Of a DNA stretch of 64,000 nucleotides, positions 54,207 to 62,272 are shown in pieces. Made by a program: the position numbers and the translations under genes. Position 1 is the stretch's first letter. Each line of letters opens with the position of its first letter. Under the pieces are notes generated by a model. It was not told the origin of the DNA and did no database searches. It saw nothing but the letters and a program-made list of their open reading frames with translations. The DNA is from Thalassobaculum litoreum DSM 18839 (GTDB lineage: Bacteria > Pseudomonadota > Alphaproteobacteria > Thalassobaculales > Thalassobaculaceae), in contig NZ_FNBW01000001.1 in the NCBI RefSeq assembly GCF_900102465.1, positions 310,557 to 374,556 on the forward strand, in the 5' to 3' direction.

Positions 54207-55518
54207 TGTGTACCTCTCTCGGTTCAGTTCGTGGTGGTGAGAAGCCAGGATTTCTGCGGCACCCCGGCCATGGTGCCTGTCCCGGTGGATCGCCCCGGGC
54301 CGACCCTGGGCGTTGCCCTGGGGCAGGCCCGGTGATCACCGGAACGGGGCACCGGTTGAGCCCTGGTGCCTCGGATAGGCGCCAGGGGATTGCGTGGTGG
54401 GTGAGGAGCGCGGTCACGCCGTCGAGGCCGCCAGTCTCGAAGGCGACCAGCACGTCTGCCGTCAGGCGCTTGGCGACGACGGCATCGAACACGTCGCGAT
54501 CGATCGTCACGCGATGCGTCTCTTTCGAGAGGTCGGCCTTGGCGAGCGTTTCGTCTTCTGGCGCGTCGGGCAGGGCATACCGGCGCCGCAGGTCGCGGCT
54601 CCACGTCAGGTGGCGAGTCCCTTTGAAGGCGGTCGCATACTCGCGGAACAGGCGGGCGTCGGACGGGGAGCGGTCGCCGATATGATCGGCGAGGATCTGG
54701 AACGGCGTTCTGCCGTTCTTGGAGCGCTTCGTATGCGCCTTCGTGAGTTCCAGCGCCGCGCCCCACTTGGCCACGTAGTCCGCCGCTCCCTGGTCGAGAT
54801 TGACCGGCTCGAAGGCGAAGGCATCGGCGCTGCATCGGCCGAGCCCCATGCGCTCGATAGCGGCCCGCCACCGGTCGAAGATCCAGCCCGCCAACCCGTA
54901 GGCGTCATCCTTCGTTGCCCACGGCTCGAAGAACAGCACCACGTGCAGGTGAGGGTGCCAGCCGTTCTTACCGTGGGTGACTTCCAGGGCGCGGATATCG
55001 CCCATCCAGCCGTACCGCTCGCGGGCTTCGACCCAGGCTTTGCCGGACTTCACCTTGCGCCAGCCGGTCGAGACGGCAGACCGGAGCGGGGCACACGCCT
55101 GGAAGGCGTAATGGGGCAGGGTGAGGGTGGCCATGTACGCCACGCCGCCAGCTTCCCGGTGGGCGCTTAGAACCGCATCGATCTCGGAGCGGCGGCCTTC
55201 GGTGATCTTCGCGGCGCAGACCGGGCAGACCCACACGGAGCCGCAGGTCTCGACACCTCCGAAATGCGCTACGCCGCCGCTATCATGGAGTGTAGCCCTG
55301 TGACCGATGGTCTTGCGGCCGCAATTCCGGACCCGCCAGCCGTCACCGAGGATCCGCCCGGCCATGTTCCGGGACGCATGCCGGAGGCGCTTGGGCGAGG
55401 TCTTCCGGCAGGGTGCAGGGACAGGGTGAGGGGCACAGGTAGGGGCATGGGGTAGAGCCTGTGCAACGACCGCTTGCGCAGCGGGTGAAACACTGCTTGC
55501 GTGTATATCAAGGGGCAT
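54154..55518 (-). CDS. rep: Rolling-circle replication initiator, Rep_1-like HUH endonuclease
   Basis: 454-aa protein that likely nicks one strand at its origin and stays bound through a Tyr. A zinc-finger-like CPVC sits in GSVWVCPVCAAKI. HUH-family motif 1 is AYMATLTLPHYAF; motif 2 is GWHPHLHVVLFF, with the metal-binding His residues; motif 3 is AADYVAKWG, with the one catalytic Tyr and Lys, as in the pC194/pUB110 group. No relaxase or helicase domain is seen. The C-terminal 60 residues are Pro/Arg-rich and overlap the next gene. CTTGATA, the nick heptamer of this plasmid group, occurs in its third to fifth codons. Confidence 0.85.
   Translation of the reverse strand: MPLDIHASSVSPAAQAVVAQALPHAPTCAPHPVPAPCRKTSPKRLRHASRNMAGRILGDGWRVRNCGRKTIGHRATLHDSGGVAHFGGVETCGSVWVCPVCAAKITEGRRSEIDAVLSAHREAGGVAYMATLTLPHYAFQACAPLRSAVSTGWRKVKSGKAWVEARERYGWMGDIRALEVTHGKNGWHPHLHVVLFFEPWATKDDAYGLAGWIFDRWRAAIERMGLGRCSADAFAFEPVNLDQGAADYVAKWGAALELTKAHTKRSKNGRTPFQILADHIGDRSPSDARLFREYATAFKGTRHLTWSRDLRRRYALPDAPEDETLAKADLSKETHRVTIDRDVFDAVVAKRLTADVLVAFETGGLDGVTALLTHHAIPWRLSEAPGLNRCPVPVITGPAPGQRPGSARGDPPGQAPWPGCRRNPGFSPPRTEPREVHNVHGHSDAYRRRHRTDR
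55506..55512 (-). other. Candidate double-strand origin nick heptamer
   Basis: CTTGATA on the minus strand, the same heptamer at which phiX174 and pC194-type Rep proteins nick. It lies just inside the rep start codon, next to the palindrome GGGGCGCCCC (55519-55528). A second, weaker candidate is CTTGATG at 56301-56307 beside a hairpin. No functional proof. Confidence 0.3.
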
Positions 55519-55570
55519 GGGGCGCCCCCTGGAACACGCTTCGAAGTCTTCTCTGCGAGGGAACTAAGCG

Positions 55571-56293
55571 GTGAATGCAGGGATAGTTAAGGCAATCGCC
55601 ATAACACTGTTTCTTATTATCCTGGTGGGATTGGTGGGCTGGGCAATAGTGGAGAAGGCCCCGCCAACGCTTGAGAAATTTCAGACCTTTGCTGCTGGCG
55701 TCGTCGCTTTGATTACAGCAATCATCGGTGTTTCCGGCGTAATCATAAATCAGATCCACCAAAAAAATCAGAGAAACGAAGAAATTGATATTTTGAATAA
55801 AAAGGAAAATCTCATAAATTACCGAACTGAACGCGTGAGTGCTGCAGTTCTTCTCGGGTACATAAGCCGAATAGAACGCTTTATGCCCGCTGACAAAGTG
55901 GCAATTGGCTATTTTGGTGGTGAAATTGGCGTAGAATACTATAATAGTAACGCCATATATAATGTACCAACACCAGTTGCTTGGTATTACCTCCACGCAG
56001 TGAATTCTGCGGCTGGTTTTTTTAATATTGCGAGCAAAATTGACAATACAACAAATGATAAAGTGATTGAAAAAGTTGAACAATATCGAATGGATGTTAA
56101 GAAATATTTGGCATTTTCTTATGAGATATTGAACCAAATTTCGTCTAATCACGTTAATTCGCGCGACGACCACCCAAAGCCGATGAGCGAGCATCAGGTC
56201 TTGCAACTGATCATTGAGGCTGATCCAGCCCAGCCAGCGGATTCCGGATCGAAAACATCTGAGGACCCATTTACTCAGCAGTTCCCGGAATAG
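55571..56293 (+). CDS. Two-helix membrane protein, AT-rich cargo gene
   Basis: 240 aa. Two membrane helices in the first 62 residues (ITLFLIILVGLVGWAIV and FAAGVVALITAIIGVSGVII) and a cytoplasmic coiled or helical domain after. No recognised family. GTG at 55571 with GAGGGAAC upstream. Strongly AT-rich and the only plus-strand gene in the element, so it looks like separately acquired cargo. Defence or superinfection exclusion are possible but unsupported. Confidence 0.6.
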   Translation: MNAGIVKAIAITLFLIILVGLVGWAIVEKAPPTLEKFQTFAAGVVALITAIIGVSGVIINQIHQKNQRNEEIDILNKKENLINYRTERVSAAVLLGYISRIERFMPADKVAIGYFGGEIGVEYYNSNAIYNVPTPVAWYYLHAVNSAAGFFNIASKIDNTTNDKVIEKVEQYRMDVKKYLAFSYEILNQISSNHVNSRDDHPKPMSEHQVLQLIIEADPAQPADSGSKTSEDPFTQQFPE

Positions 56294-56568
56294 GGTCTTT
56301 CTTGATGCGGGGGCCTTGCCCCCACACCCCCGCGTCTCGCCGACGGGCAGGGTGCCTGGGCAGGAAGAGAGGCGCCGCTGCGCTCTGCCTCTTTCCGGTC
56401 CAGGCACCCGTCCCGAGCGTGGGAGCGGCTCCACACCGTCAAGGCCCTTCCGCCGCACGCTGCGCGTGCGGTCTCCCGAGAAGGACCCTGACGGCGCTCC
56501 TCCGCTCTCGCATGAGCGGACAGCGTCCGTGCCCTGGAATGGCGTCGGTAGGCGGCTGAGGCGGGCGC
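56294..56568. other. Structured non-coding region of the element
   Basis: 275 bases without a credible gene. It starts with TCTTTCTTGATG and the hairpin GGGGGC-CTT-GCCCCC (56309-56323); further on, CCGCACGC and GCGTGCGG form another hairpin. These features are common near replication origins of rolling-circle plasmids (dso or sso). Confidence 0.45.
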
Positions 56569-57222
56569 TCACGGCTCACCCCCGGCATCCCGACCTTTTC
56601 CCGCCGGATTGAAGGTGGTCGCCGCCAAAAGGCGGCCAACGGCCGTTCTTGTCGTCTCGTGAGCGACCCGGCTGCGCTCGCGTTCTGCTACTGAGAGGAC
56701 GCGCGATACGGTGGAACGTGAGACGTCGCCGTAGACGCGCCGCCGATGGATCAGTTCGGCAATGTGAGTGATCGTGAGGGACGCATCGCTACGGGCGAGG
56801 CGGGTGATTTCCCGGTTCCTGCGTTTGCGTAGCTTGCGGTTCTGAACCCGCAGTTTGACCTGGTAGAGCTGCTGTGCCGTGGCGTCATCGAAATCCACCA
56901 GCATGGCGGCCTCGGCGATGATCTCCTCAAGCGTCCGAGGGATGGCCTGGTTGGTGACGGAGCGGCGAACGAACCGGTACAGCACCCAGCTTCGCTGGCG
57001 CCGGTCAGAGAGATAGGCGCTGCCTTTCGCAGCGCTGCCCGGTACGTCGGCGTAGCCGCCGTCGCCGGCGGTCGATTTCCCAATTTCCGGTGACGCGCGG
57101 CGCAATGCATCCGCCGTCGCCTCAAGAACCGCCGCAACGGCCTCGGCAAGGTCTGCCGGAACCTCGATTGAGAGGGTGACGGTCGGGGAATTATCCCGCT
57201 GGTGCTTGACCTTAGGTGCCAT
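56569..57222 (-). CDS. Helix-turn-helix-like protein near the right end
   Basis: 217 aa with no recognised family. A basic middle section (VQNRKLRKRRNREITRLARS) leads to a helix-turn-helix-like segment (LTITHIAELIHRRRVYGDVS, then RSTVSRVLSVAERE). ATG at 57222 with GAGG upstream. It is the gene next to the intact dif site and may bind DNA at the element end or regulate copy number. Confidence 0.55.
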   Translation of the reverse strand: MAPKVKHQRDNSPTVTLSIEVPADLAEAVAAVLEATADALRRASPEIGKSTAGDGGYADVPGSAAKGSAYLSDRRQRSWVLYRFVRRSVTNQAIPRTLEEIIAEAAMLVDFDDATAQQLYQVKLRVQNRKLRKRRNREITRLARSDASLTITHIAELIHRRRVYGDVSRSTVSRVLSVAERERSRVAHETTRTAVGRLLAATTFNPAGKGRDAGGEP

Positions 57223-57293
57223 GGGGCACCTCGGTCGTCAGCAGTGGGAGGGAGGTGCCGTGGCTGCGGTCATATGGAACATCCGTTCCGCGT

Positions 57294-57321
57294 AACGCGC
57301 ATAATGTATATTATGGGAAAT
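57294..57321 (+). other. dif site (XerC/XerD recombination site)
   Basis: XerC arm AACGCGCATAA, centre TGTATA, XerD arm TTATGGGAAAT. E. coli dif has GGTGCGCATAA, TGTATA and TTATGTTAAAT: the centre is the same, 8 of 11 bases match in the XerC arm and 9 of 11 in the XerD arm. XerCD at this site, switched on by FtsK, resolves chromosome dimers at division, which puts the window at the terminus. Confidence 0.88.
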
Positions 57322-57871
57322 CACGGATGCTTCATTCACAGGATCTTAGCCGATTCCGTCCCAGGCGTCCCGACATCGGGGCCCCTTTGCCGATCCCGCC
57401 GCCGCGACGGCTGGCGCCCGGCGGCGGCCGGATACGCCGCCAAAGGCTCCCCCGATCCGATTCCCCCATCGCCATCCAACGGTGCGGAGCAGCGCTCCTC
57501 ATGCCGTCCGGCTCGTAGAAACGCGGAAACAGCCGTCCAGACCAGCCGTTCTGCGCGCATGGCAGCCGCCCGGCGCCGACCGCGAACACTCTTCGAACGC
57601 GCACTATTTTTAGGGGTAAGGTATGATGTTCCCGGTTCAGGTCTTGTCGCTCGACTTTGGACAGCGGTTATCGGTCGCATGGAAACGCCGAACTCATGAC
57701 GTTAAACGCTGATCCACGCTCCGTGCCCAGAGACCCGTGCCGGGCTGTACCCGGCGCGGCCATATTAGGGTTTCGGAAATCCCTGCGACGTAAGGTCGGC
57801 AACGTTTTTCTTGGGGACGCCGGCGGGCGCCCCGAAGTGAGCCGTTCCGACCGTGTCTCCAGGGGCTACCG
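57322..57871. other. Gene-free region right of dif
   Basis: 550 bases with no credible coding sequence. GC-rich hairpins occur near 57380-57450, and an AT-richer patch at 57600-57670 may hold the promoter for the chemoreceptor-like gene. Non-coding DNA around dif is usual. Confidence 0.6.
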
Positions 57872-58957
57872 ATGAATTCCGAGCCGAAACTCAACCGCCT
57901 TGCCGCCCCGACGGACAGCAAGACGAGCACCACCGACGCGACCGATCCCGGCCAGATCATCCGGCTGAGCGAGGAAGTCGCGCGCATCAGCCGCGAGAAG
58001 ATCGCCGAGATCCAGTCGATCACGGGGCGCACGCGGATTCTGGCGCTCAACGCCCTGATCGAGAGCGCCCGGGTCGGCGAGCTGGGCCGCGGTTTCGCGG
58101 TGGTCGCCGGCGAGGTCAAGGGCGTGTCCACCGAGATCGCCGCCATCGCCGACGCCCTGGTGGCCGAACTGTCGGAGAAGACCACTCTGCTTGAGACCAT
58201 CGGCCGCTCGGTGGTCGACCACCTCACCGGCCAGCGTCTGGTCGACCTGGCGCTGAACGCCGTCGAGCTGATCGACCGGAACCTGTATGAGCGGACCTGC
58301 GACGTGCGCTGGTGGGCGACGGACAGTGCGGTGGTCGACTGCCTGCAGGCCCCCGACGACGGCGCGATGCGCCATGCCTCGCAGCGCCTCGGCGTGATTC
58401 TGGACGCGTATACCGTCTATCTCGACCTCTGGATCGCCGACGCCCAGGGCCGCGTCGTCGCCAACGGCCGGCCGGACAGCTACAAGGCGGTCGGCGCCGA
58501 CGTATCGCGCGAGCCCTGGTTCCGCGAGGCGATGCAGACGGCCACCGGCGACGACTACGTGGTGGCCGATATCGCCGCCAACCCGCATCTCGGCCACAAG
58601 CCGGTCGCGACCTATGCCGCGGCGATCCGCCAGGACGCCAAGCACAACGGCCGCCCGCTGGGCGTGCTGGGCATCCATTTCGACTGGGGCCCCCAGGCCG
58701 AGGCGATCGTCCAGGGCGTGCGCCTGTCCAAGGCGGAACAGGCCAGCACCCGGGTGATGCTGGTCGACGCCAAGAACCGCATCATCGCCGATGCGGGGCA
58801 TGGCAGCGGCCAGAGCGACACGTTCGACCTGCGCACCGGCGGCGAGGATTCCGGCACCTACCACACCCCCGACGGCGCCACCGTCGGCTTCCACCGCACC
58901 CCGGGCTACGAGACCTACGCCGGGCTCGGCTGGTACGGGGTGCTGGTGCGGTCGTAA
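57872..58957 (+). CDS. Soluble chemoreceptor-like protein: methyl-accepting hairpin then Cache domain
   Basis: 361 aa without membrane helices. Residues about 25-115 match the signalling tip of methyl-accepting chemotaxis proteins (ILALNALIESARVGELGRGF followed by AVVAGEVKGVST), but only a short hairpin is present. Residues about 130-355 form a Cache-like sensor domain (LDLWIADAQGRVVANG, PWFREAMQTATGDDYVVADI, GVLGIHFDWGP). Typical receptors have the sensor first, a membrane anchor, and the signalling domain last; here the order is reversed. Presumably cytoplasmic, possibly binding small ligands. Confidence 0.8.
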   Translation: MNSEPKLNRLAAPTDSKTSTTDATDPGQIIRLSEEVARISREKIAEIQSITGRTRILALNALIESARVGELGRGFAVVAGEVKGVSTEIAAIADALVAELSEKTTLLETIGRSVVDHLTGQRLVDLALNAVELIDRNLYERTCDVRWWATDSAVVDCLQAPDDGAMRHASQRLGVILDAYTVYLDLWIADAQGRVVANGRPDSYKAVGADVSREPWFREAMQTATGDDYVVADIAANPHLGHKPVATYAAAIRQDAKHNGRPLGVLGIHFDWGPQAEAIVQGVRLSKAEQASTRVMLVDAKNRIIADAGHGSGQSDTFDLRTGGEDSGTYHTPDGATVGFHRTPGYETYAGLGWYGVLVRS

Positions 58958-58986
58958 GGGGGGCACAGCCCGCCCTCGCCTCCACC

Positions 58987-59098
58987 CGTCATCCCGGTGA
59001 ACTCCGGAATCGACACGGGAGTCGACCGTTACCCATAGTCACGCAGCCGGGTCCCGGCCCGTCCCCGGCTCAAGTCCGGGGCCGCCCGGGATGACGGC
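58987..59098. repeat. REP-like palindrome pair
   Basis: CGTCATCCCGG at the left and CCGGGATGACG at the right with inner CCGGGTCCCGG; the arms can pair over about 110 bases. Confidence 0.75.
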
Positions 59099-59184
59099 GG
59101 TAAAATCGGCGCCGTGCTTGTCCCGCACTCTGCTCCCTCCCCATCATCCAATGCCGTTACCCTGAGCGTGCAATCCACCCTTCC

Positions 59185-59289
59185 CCGTCTTCCCGGCCTT
59201 GCGCCGGGACCCAGCCTTCCACGGGCTGAAGCGCCGAGGAGAGCGCTCATACGGTCCCCCTCGATCCCGGCACAAGGCCGGGAAGACGG
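59185..59289. repeat. Second inverted repeat family member
   Basis: CGTCTTCCCGGCCTTG on the left and CAAGGCCGGGAAGACG on the right (16 bases, perfect), about 75 bases apart. It differs from the main REP-like family by CTTCCC in place of CATCCC. It lies between the chemoreceptor-like and monooxygenase genes, in a gap of 435 bases with no genes. Confidence 0.75.
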
Positions 59290-59392
59290 TTTAAGACCGG
59301 GGAGACGCAATAGAACTGGGAGGATGGAATAGAACCGGGACGACGGAAAAGAAATGGGGGAAGCGACGGAGGCTGCCCTCACCCCGGCGCGG

Positions 59393-60901
59393 TCACTCCG
59401 CTGCCAAGGCGCCGAGCATCCCCTGCTCCTCTGGCGTCAGCGCATCGCTGACGATATGGCCGAAGGCGGCGGCCGCCGCCGCGGTCCGGGCCGGGGCGTC
59501 GTCCTGGGCGTCGGGGCCGCTCAGCCGGAACGAGGCCGGTGACAGCGGACCGACCGCAAGCGCCCGCTCAAGCCGCGGCCAGTCGCCAAACGCCGGCTCG
59601 GCGCCCAGCAGCCGGGCGAATATCACCGCCAGCGCGTTCATCGGAACGGCCGGCGGACGCTTGAACTCCGGCGGCGTCGCGGCGATCGCCTGGGCCATCT
59701 GCTCGCCGGCCGGCAGGAGTTCCGGACGCGCCAGGGTCTCCGCCACCCAGCGGGCCTGCAGCTCCAGGACCGGCAGGTACGGACCCAGCAGCTCGTAGAG
59801 CCCGACGAAGGCCAGCCCCGGCAGGTCGGGGTGGAAGGTCTGCGCGAACAGGTCCATGCCGACGGGGTCGAGCTGCAGGGTTTCGGCGATCTCCGGTGCC
59901 AGGAACGGCAGGGACAGCGTGTAGCCGGTGCCGAACAGGAGGCCGTCGACCCGCTCCGCGCTGCCGTCGGCGAAGCGCACCGTGTCGCCCTCGATCCGCT
60001 CGATCCAGGGCCTGGTGGCGATCCGGCCTTCGGAGACGGCGGGCAGGAAGCCCTGGGACTGGGTGATGCCGGCGGCGAAGACGTTGTCGTGCGGCACCTG
60101 GGCGCCCCAGTCGGCCGGGTTGCCGGCGACCTTCAGCACCTGGGCCTTCAGTCCCTCGGCGACCGCCTCGGGCGGGAACTTCTCCGCCATCAGGGCGGCG
60201 ACGCGGGTGAACATCACGTGGTCGGTCGGCACGCCGACGATCTGCTTGGGCAGCACGTAGCGCTGGCGGCGGTAGGCGACGGTGACCCGGTCCGCGTGGT
60301 GCGCCAGTTCGGCGGCGATCTCCAGGGCGCTGATCGAGCAGCCGGCGACCAGCACCGAGGCATCCTGCCAGTCGGCGGGACCGTCATAGGCACTGGTATG
60401 GCGCGTGCCGAGCCGGCCGCTGAAGCCGTCCAGCCCGAGGATCTGCGGCACCTCGGCCTTGATCTGGCGGCCGGTGGCGACGATCACCCGCTCGAACCGG
60501 GCGCTCTGGCTCCCCTGCTCCGTGCGCCAGTCCAGGCGCCAGCCGCCCTCCTTCCGCGCCAGTCCCTCGACCCGGCAGCCGAAGCGGATGGCGCCGGCGA
60601 GGTCGAACCGGTCGGCATAGGCCTGCAGATAGGCGTGCATCTGCTCGCGGGTCGGATAGACCGGCGTGCCCTCGGGATGGTCCATATCCGAGAAGGCGGT
60701 CATCACCCGGCTGGTGTTGGTGCGCATGCCGGGCCAGGTGGCGGTATGGGCCCCCGCCGGGTTCCACTGGCCGCCCAGGCCGTCCGCCGCCTCGAAGACG
60801 ACGGCCTTCAGACCCTTGGCGTTCAGCCAGCGCACCATGGCCAGCCCGGAAGGTCCGGCGCCGATGATCGCGATGGCAGGCAGCTCGTGCGTGGCAGTCA
60901 T
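59393..60901 (-). CDS. Flavin-containing monooxygenase
   Basis: 502-aa FAD/NADPH enzyme that oxygenates nucleophilic N or S, or ketones. Start ATG at 60901, with GGGGGA upstream. FAD site IAIIGAGPSGLAMVRWLN; second Rossmann-like motif VLVAGCSISALEIAAELA; and the FMO-signature-like GRLGTRHTSAYDG. C-terminal 70 residues extend past the usual core. The substrate is unknown. Confidence 0.88.
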   Translation of the reverse strand: MTATHELPAIAIIGAGPSGLAMVRWLNAKGLKAVVFEAADGLGGQWNPAGAHTATWPGMRTNTSRVMTAFSDMDHPEGTPVYPTREQMHAYLQAYADRFDLAGAIRFGCRVEGLARKEGGWRLDWRTEQGSQSARFERVIVATGRQIKAEVPQILGLDGFSGRLGTRHTSAYDGPADWQDASVLVAGCSISALEIAAELAHHADRVTVAYRRQRYVLPKQIVGVPTDHVMFTRVAALMAEKFPPEAVAEGLKAQVLKVAGNPADWGAQVPHDNVFAAGITQSQGFLPAVSEGRIATRPWIERIEGDTVRFADGSAERVDGLLFGTGYTLSLPFLAPEIAETLQLDPVGMDLFAQTFHPDLPGLAFVGLYELLGPYLPVLELQARWVAETLARPELLPAGEQMAQAIAATPPEFKRPPAVPMNALAVIFARLLGAEPAFGDWPRLERALAVGPLSPASFRLSGPDAQDDAPARTAAAAAAFGHIVSDALTPEEQGMLGALAAE

Positions 60902-61012
60902 GGCGCGTCCCCCGGTTATGTCAGGGCAATGCCATACCATTATTCCGGGATTTCGGTCTCGCGCTATTGGTCCATGCGCTGGCTATTCGGCCATGCACTA
61001 TTCCGACATGCG

Positions 61013-61282
61013 CTATTCAGAGGAGGGCGACGGGCTCTTGTAGTCGATCTGGGCGGCGGCGCAGCGGCCCTCCTTGTCGACCATGGCCCGCAGTACGGTG
61101 CGCTGGTCGCTGTCGGCGAAGACCTTGGAGAAGCGGATAGTCTGGTCGGCGGTGCGCAGGAACACCCGGTGCTGGCGGCAGACCGCCATCAAATCCTTCA
61201 GGAAGGCGCGGGCCTCGTCGCGGGTCATCACGTTCTTCTGATGGTCCTTGGCGAGGTCGCCCAGCAGCTTGGGATCGATCAT
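61013..61282 (-). CDS. Hypothetical protein, 89 aa
   Basis: Small basic/acidic protein beginning MIDPKLLGDLAKDHQKN, no recognised domain, no signal. In-frame starts at 61342 and 61426 would overlap the divergent gene, so the ATG at 61282 is chosen. It shares a 58-base divergent promoter region with the gene at 61341. Function unknown. Confidence 0.5.
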   Translation of the reverse strand: MIDPKLLGDLAKDHQKNVMTRDEARAFLKDLMAVCRQHRVFLRTADQTIRFSKVFADSDQRTVLRAMVDKEGRCAAAQIDYKSPSPSSE

Positions 61283-61340
61283 GGCGGGACGCCGCTCCGT
61301 TTTCGCGATACGATTCGTCTGTAACCAGTGTGGGTCTTCC

Positions 61341-61967
61341 ATGACCAGGGTAGCACTCGAACGCGCGCTGAAGAAACCGGGCCGCATTCTGACCTGGCAC
61401 GCCGGTGCGGGGTGCCGCAGCCACAAGACCTCCGCCCGCGAGGACTACTACACGGTCATCCCCCCTCACCTGGCCGCCTTCGTCCACGGCTTCGGCTCGC
61501 ACACCACCGAGGCCGACGTGCTGGAGCTGTTCCTGGAGGAGATGCTGATCGACCTCGCCGTGCTCGAGGCCGAGATGGAGGAGATGGCGCGCGACGACCC
61601 GCTGATCCCCCAGATCCCCGAGGGCGGCGGCCCGGTGCTGTTCGAGGTGCGGGGCTATTTCCAGGGCTGCATGGAGTTCTACGTGACCCAGCGTGTCCTG
61701 GCCCGCACCGACCCGTTCCGCGCCGAGAAGGAGCCGCGCTGGCTGATCCTGGCGAGCCCGCATGTGCGGCTGCCGACCCGCTGTGCCGCGGCGTTCGACG
61801 AGCTGCTGGACCGCTGCGAGGCGGTGTCGGCCCGGCACGATCTGGTGCTGGACATGGAACGGGTGCGCGACGGGTTCAGGACGATGCTGAGGCGGCGCGG
61901 CGGCCATCGCCCGGCGCGGCTGACGGTGCTGGAGGAGGATGCGGTGCCGGAGAGCGTTTGGCGTTAG
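61341..61967 (+). CDS. Hypothetical protein, 208 aa
   Basis: Soluble protein with no recognised family. It has three internal cysteines and an acidic helix (ADVLELFLEEMLIDLAVLEA with EMEEMARDDP next). ATG at 61341; a start at 61248 is also open but overlaps the minus-strand gene. Function unknown. Confidence 0.55.
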   Translation: MTRVALERALKKPGRILTWHAGAGCRSHKTSAREDYYTVIPPHLAAFVHGFGSHTTEADVLELFLEEMLIDLAVLEAEMEEMARDDPLIPQIPEGGGPVLFEVRGYFQGCMEFYVTQRVLARTDPFRAEKEPRWLILASPHVRLPTRCAAAFDELLDRCEAVSARHDLVLDMERVRDGFRTMLRRRGGHRPARLTVLEEDAVPESVWR

Positions 61968-62040
61968 GCCGGCGAAGGTGCGCCTCGCGGCAGGGAACGC
62001 GCCCTCACCGCTCGCGTTGGGCGCGCGCCCTAAATCCTTC

Positions 62041-62256
62041 CCGTCATCCTGACGCACGTCAGGATCACGAGTCCCAGGCCAGCACCGGGTCCCAGCCGAT
62101 CTCCGGGTCAAGCCCGGAACTCGCCGGGATGACGGGGAAGTTATTGATTATGTTAAAAATCCGTCATCCCGGAGGCCCCCGGACCTGATCCGGGGGCGGG
62201 CCGGGACCCAGATCCGGCGCTGGATTCCTGGTCCTGACTTTCGTCAGGACGACGGT
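62041..62256. repeat. Cluster of REP-like palindromes
   Basis: At least three units: 62041-62136 (CCGTCATCCTGACG ... CGCCGGGATGACGGG), 62161-62210 (CCGTCATCCCGG ... GGGCCGGGACCC) and 62231-62255 (GTCCTGAC-TTTC-GTCAGGAC and ACGG). They fill the 305-base gap between two convergent genes. Confidence 0.8.
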
Positions 62257-62272
62257 TGGGGTGAGCGGCCGC

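Larger units (their letters stand above)
51922..57312. mobile_element. Putative Xer-dependent integrative element (IMEX) at dif
   Basis: 5.37 kb element bounded by a 19-base direct repeat AACGCGCATAATGTATATT (51922-51940, 57294-57312). The repeat is the XerC arm and centre of a dif site plus two bases of the XerD arm. It holds a Rep_1-type HUH replication initiator, two XRE regulators, two helix-turn-helix-like proteins and a membrane protein, and no integrase, transposase or relaxase. Crossing over between the repeats would leave a full chromosomal dif and release a circle. The AT-rich genes at 52701-53291 and 55571-56293 look like cargo. Established: IMEX elements and some filamentous phages use host XerCD at dif. 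Inferred: that this one does. Confidence 0.8.

Noticed and set aside
51922..57312. Filamentous (CTX-like) prophage at dif
   Set aside because: No Zot-like, coat or adsorption genes are seen; the Rep is of the plasmid Rep_1 type. A plasmid-like element fits better.
51922..57312. IS element or tyrosine/serine-integrase island
   Set aside because: No transposase or integrase reading frame, no tRNA at either end, and the terminal repeat is a dif core and not an IS end.
57202..57699. Plus-strand open frame right across the dif site
   Set aside because: Composition and frame are arbitrary, it overlaps the minus-strand element gene, and has no homolog-like motif.
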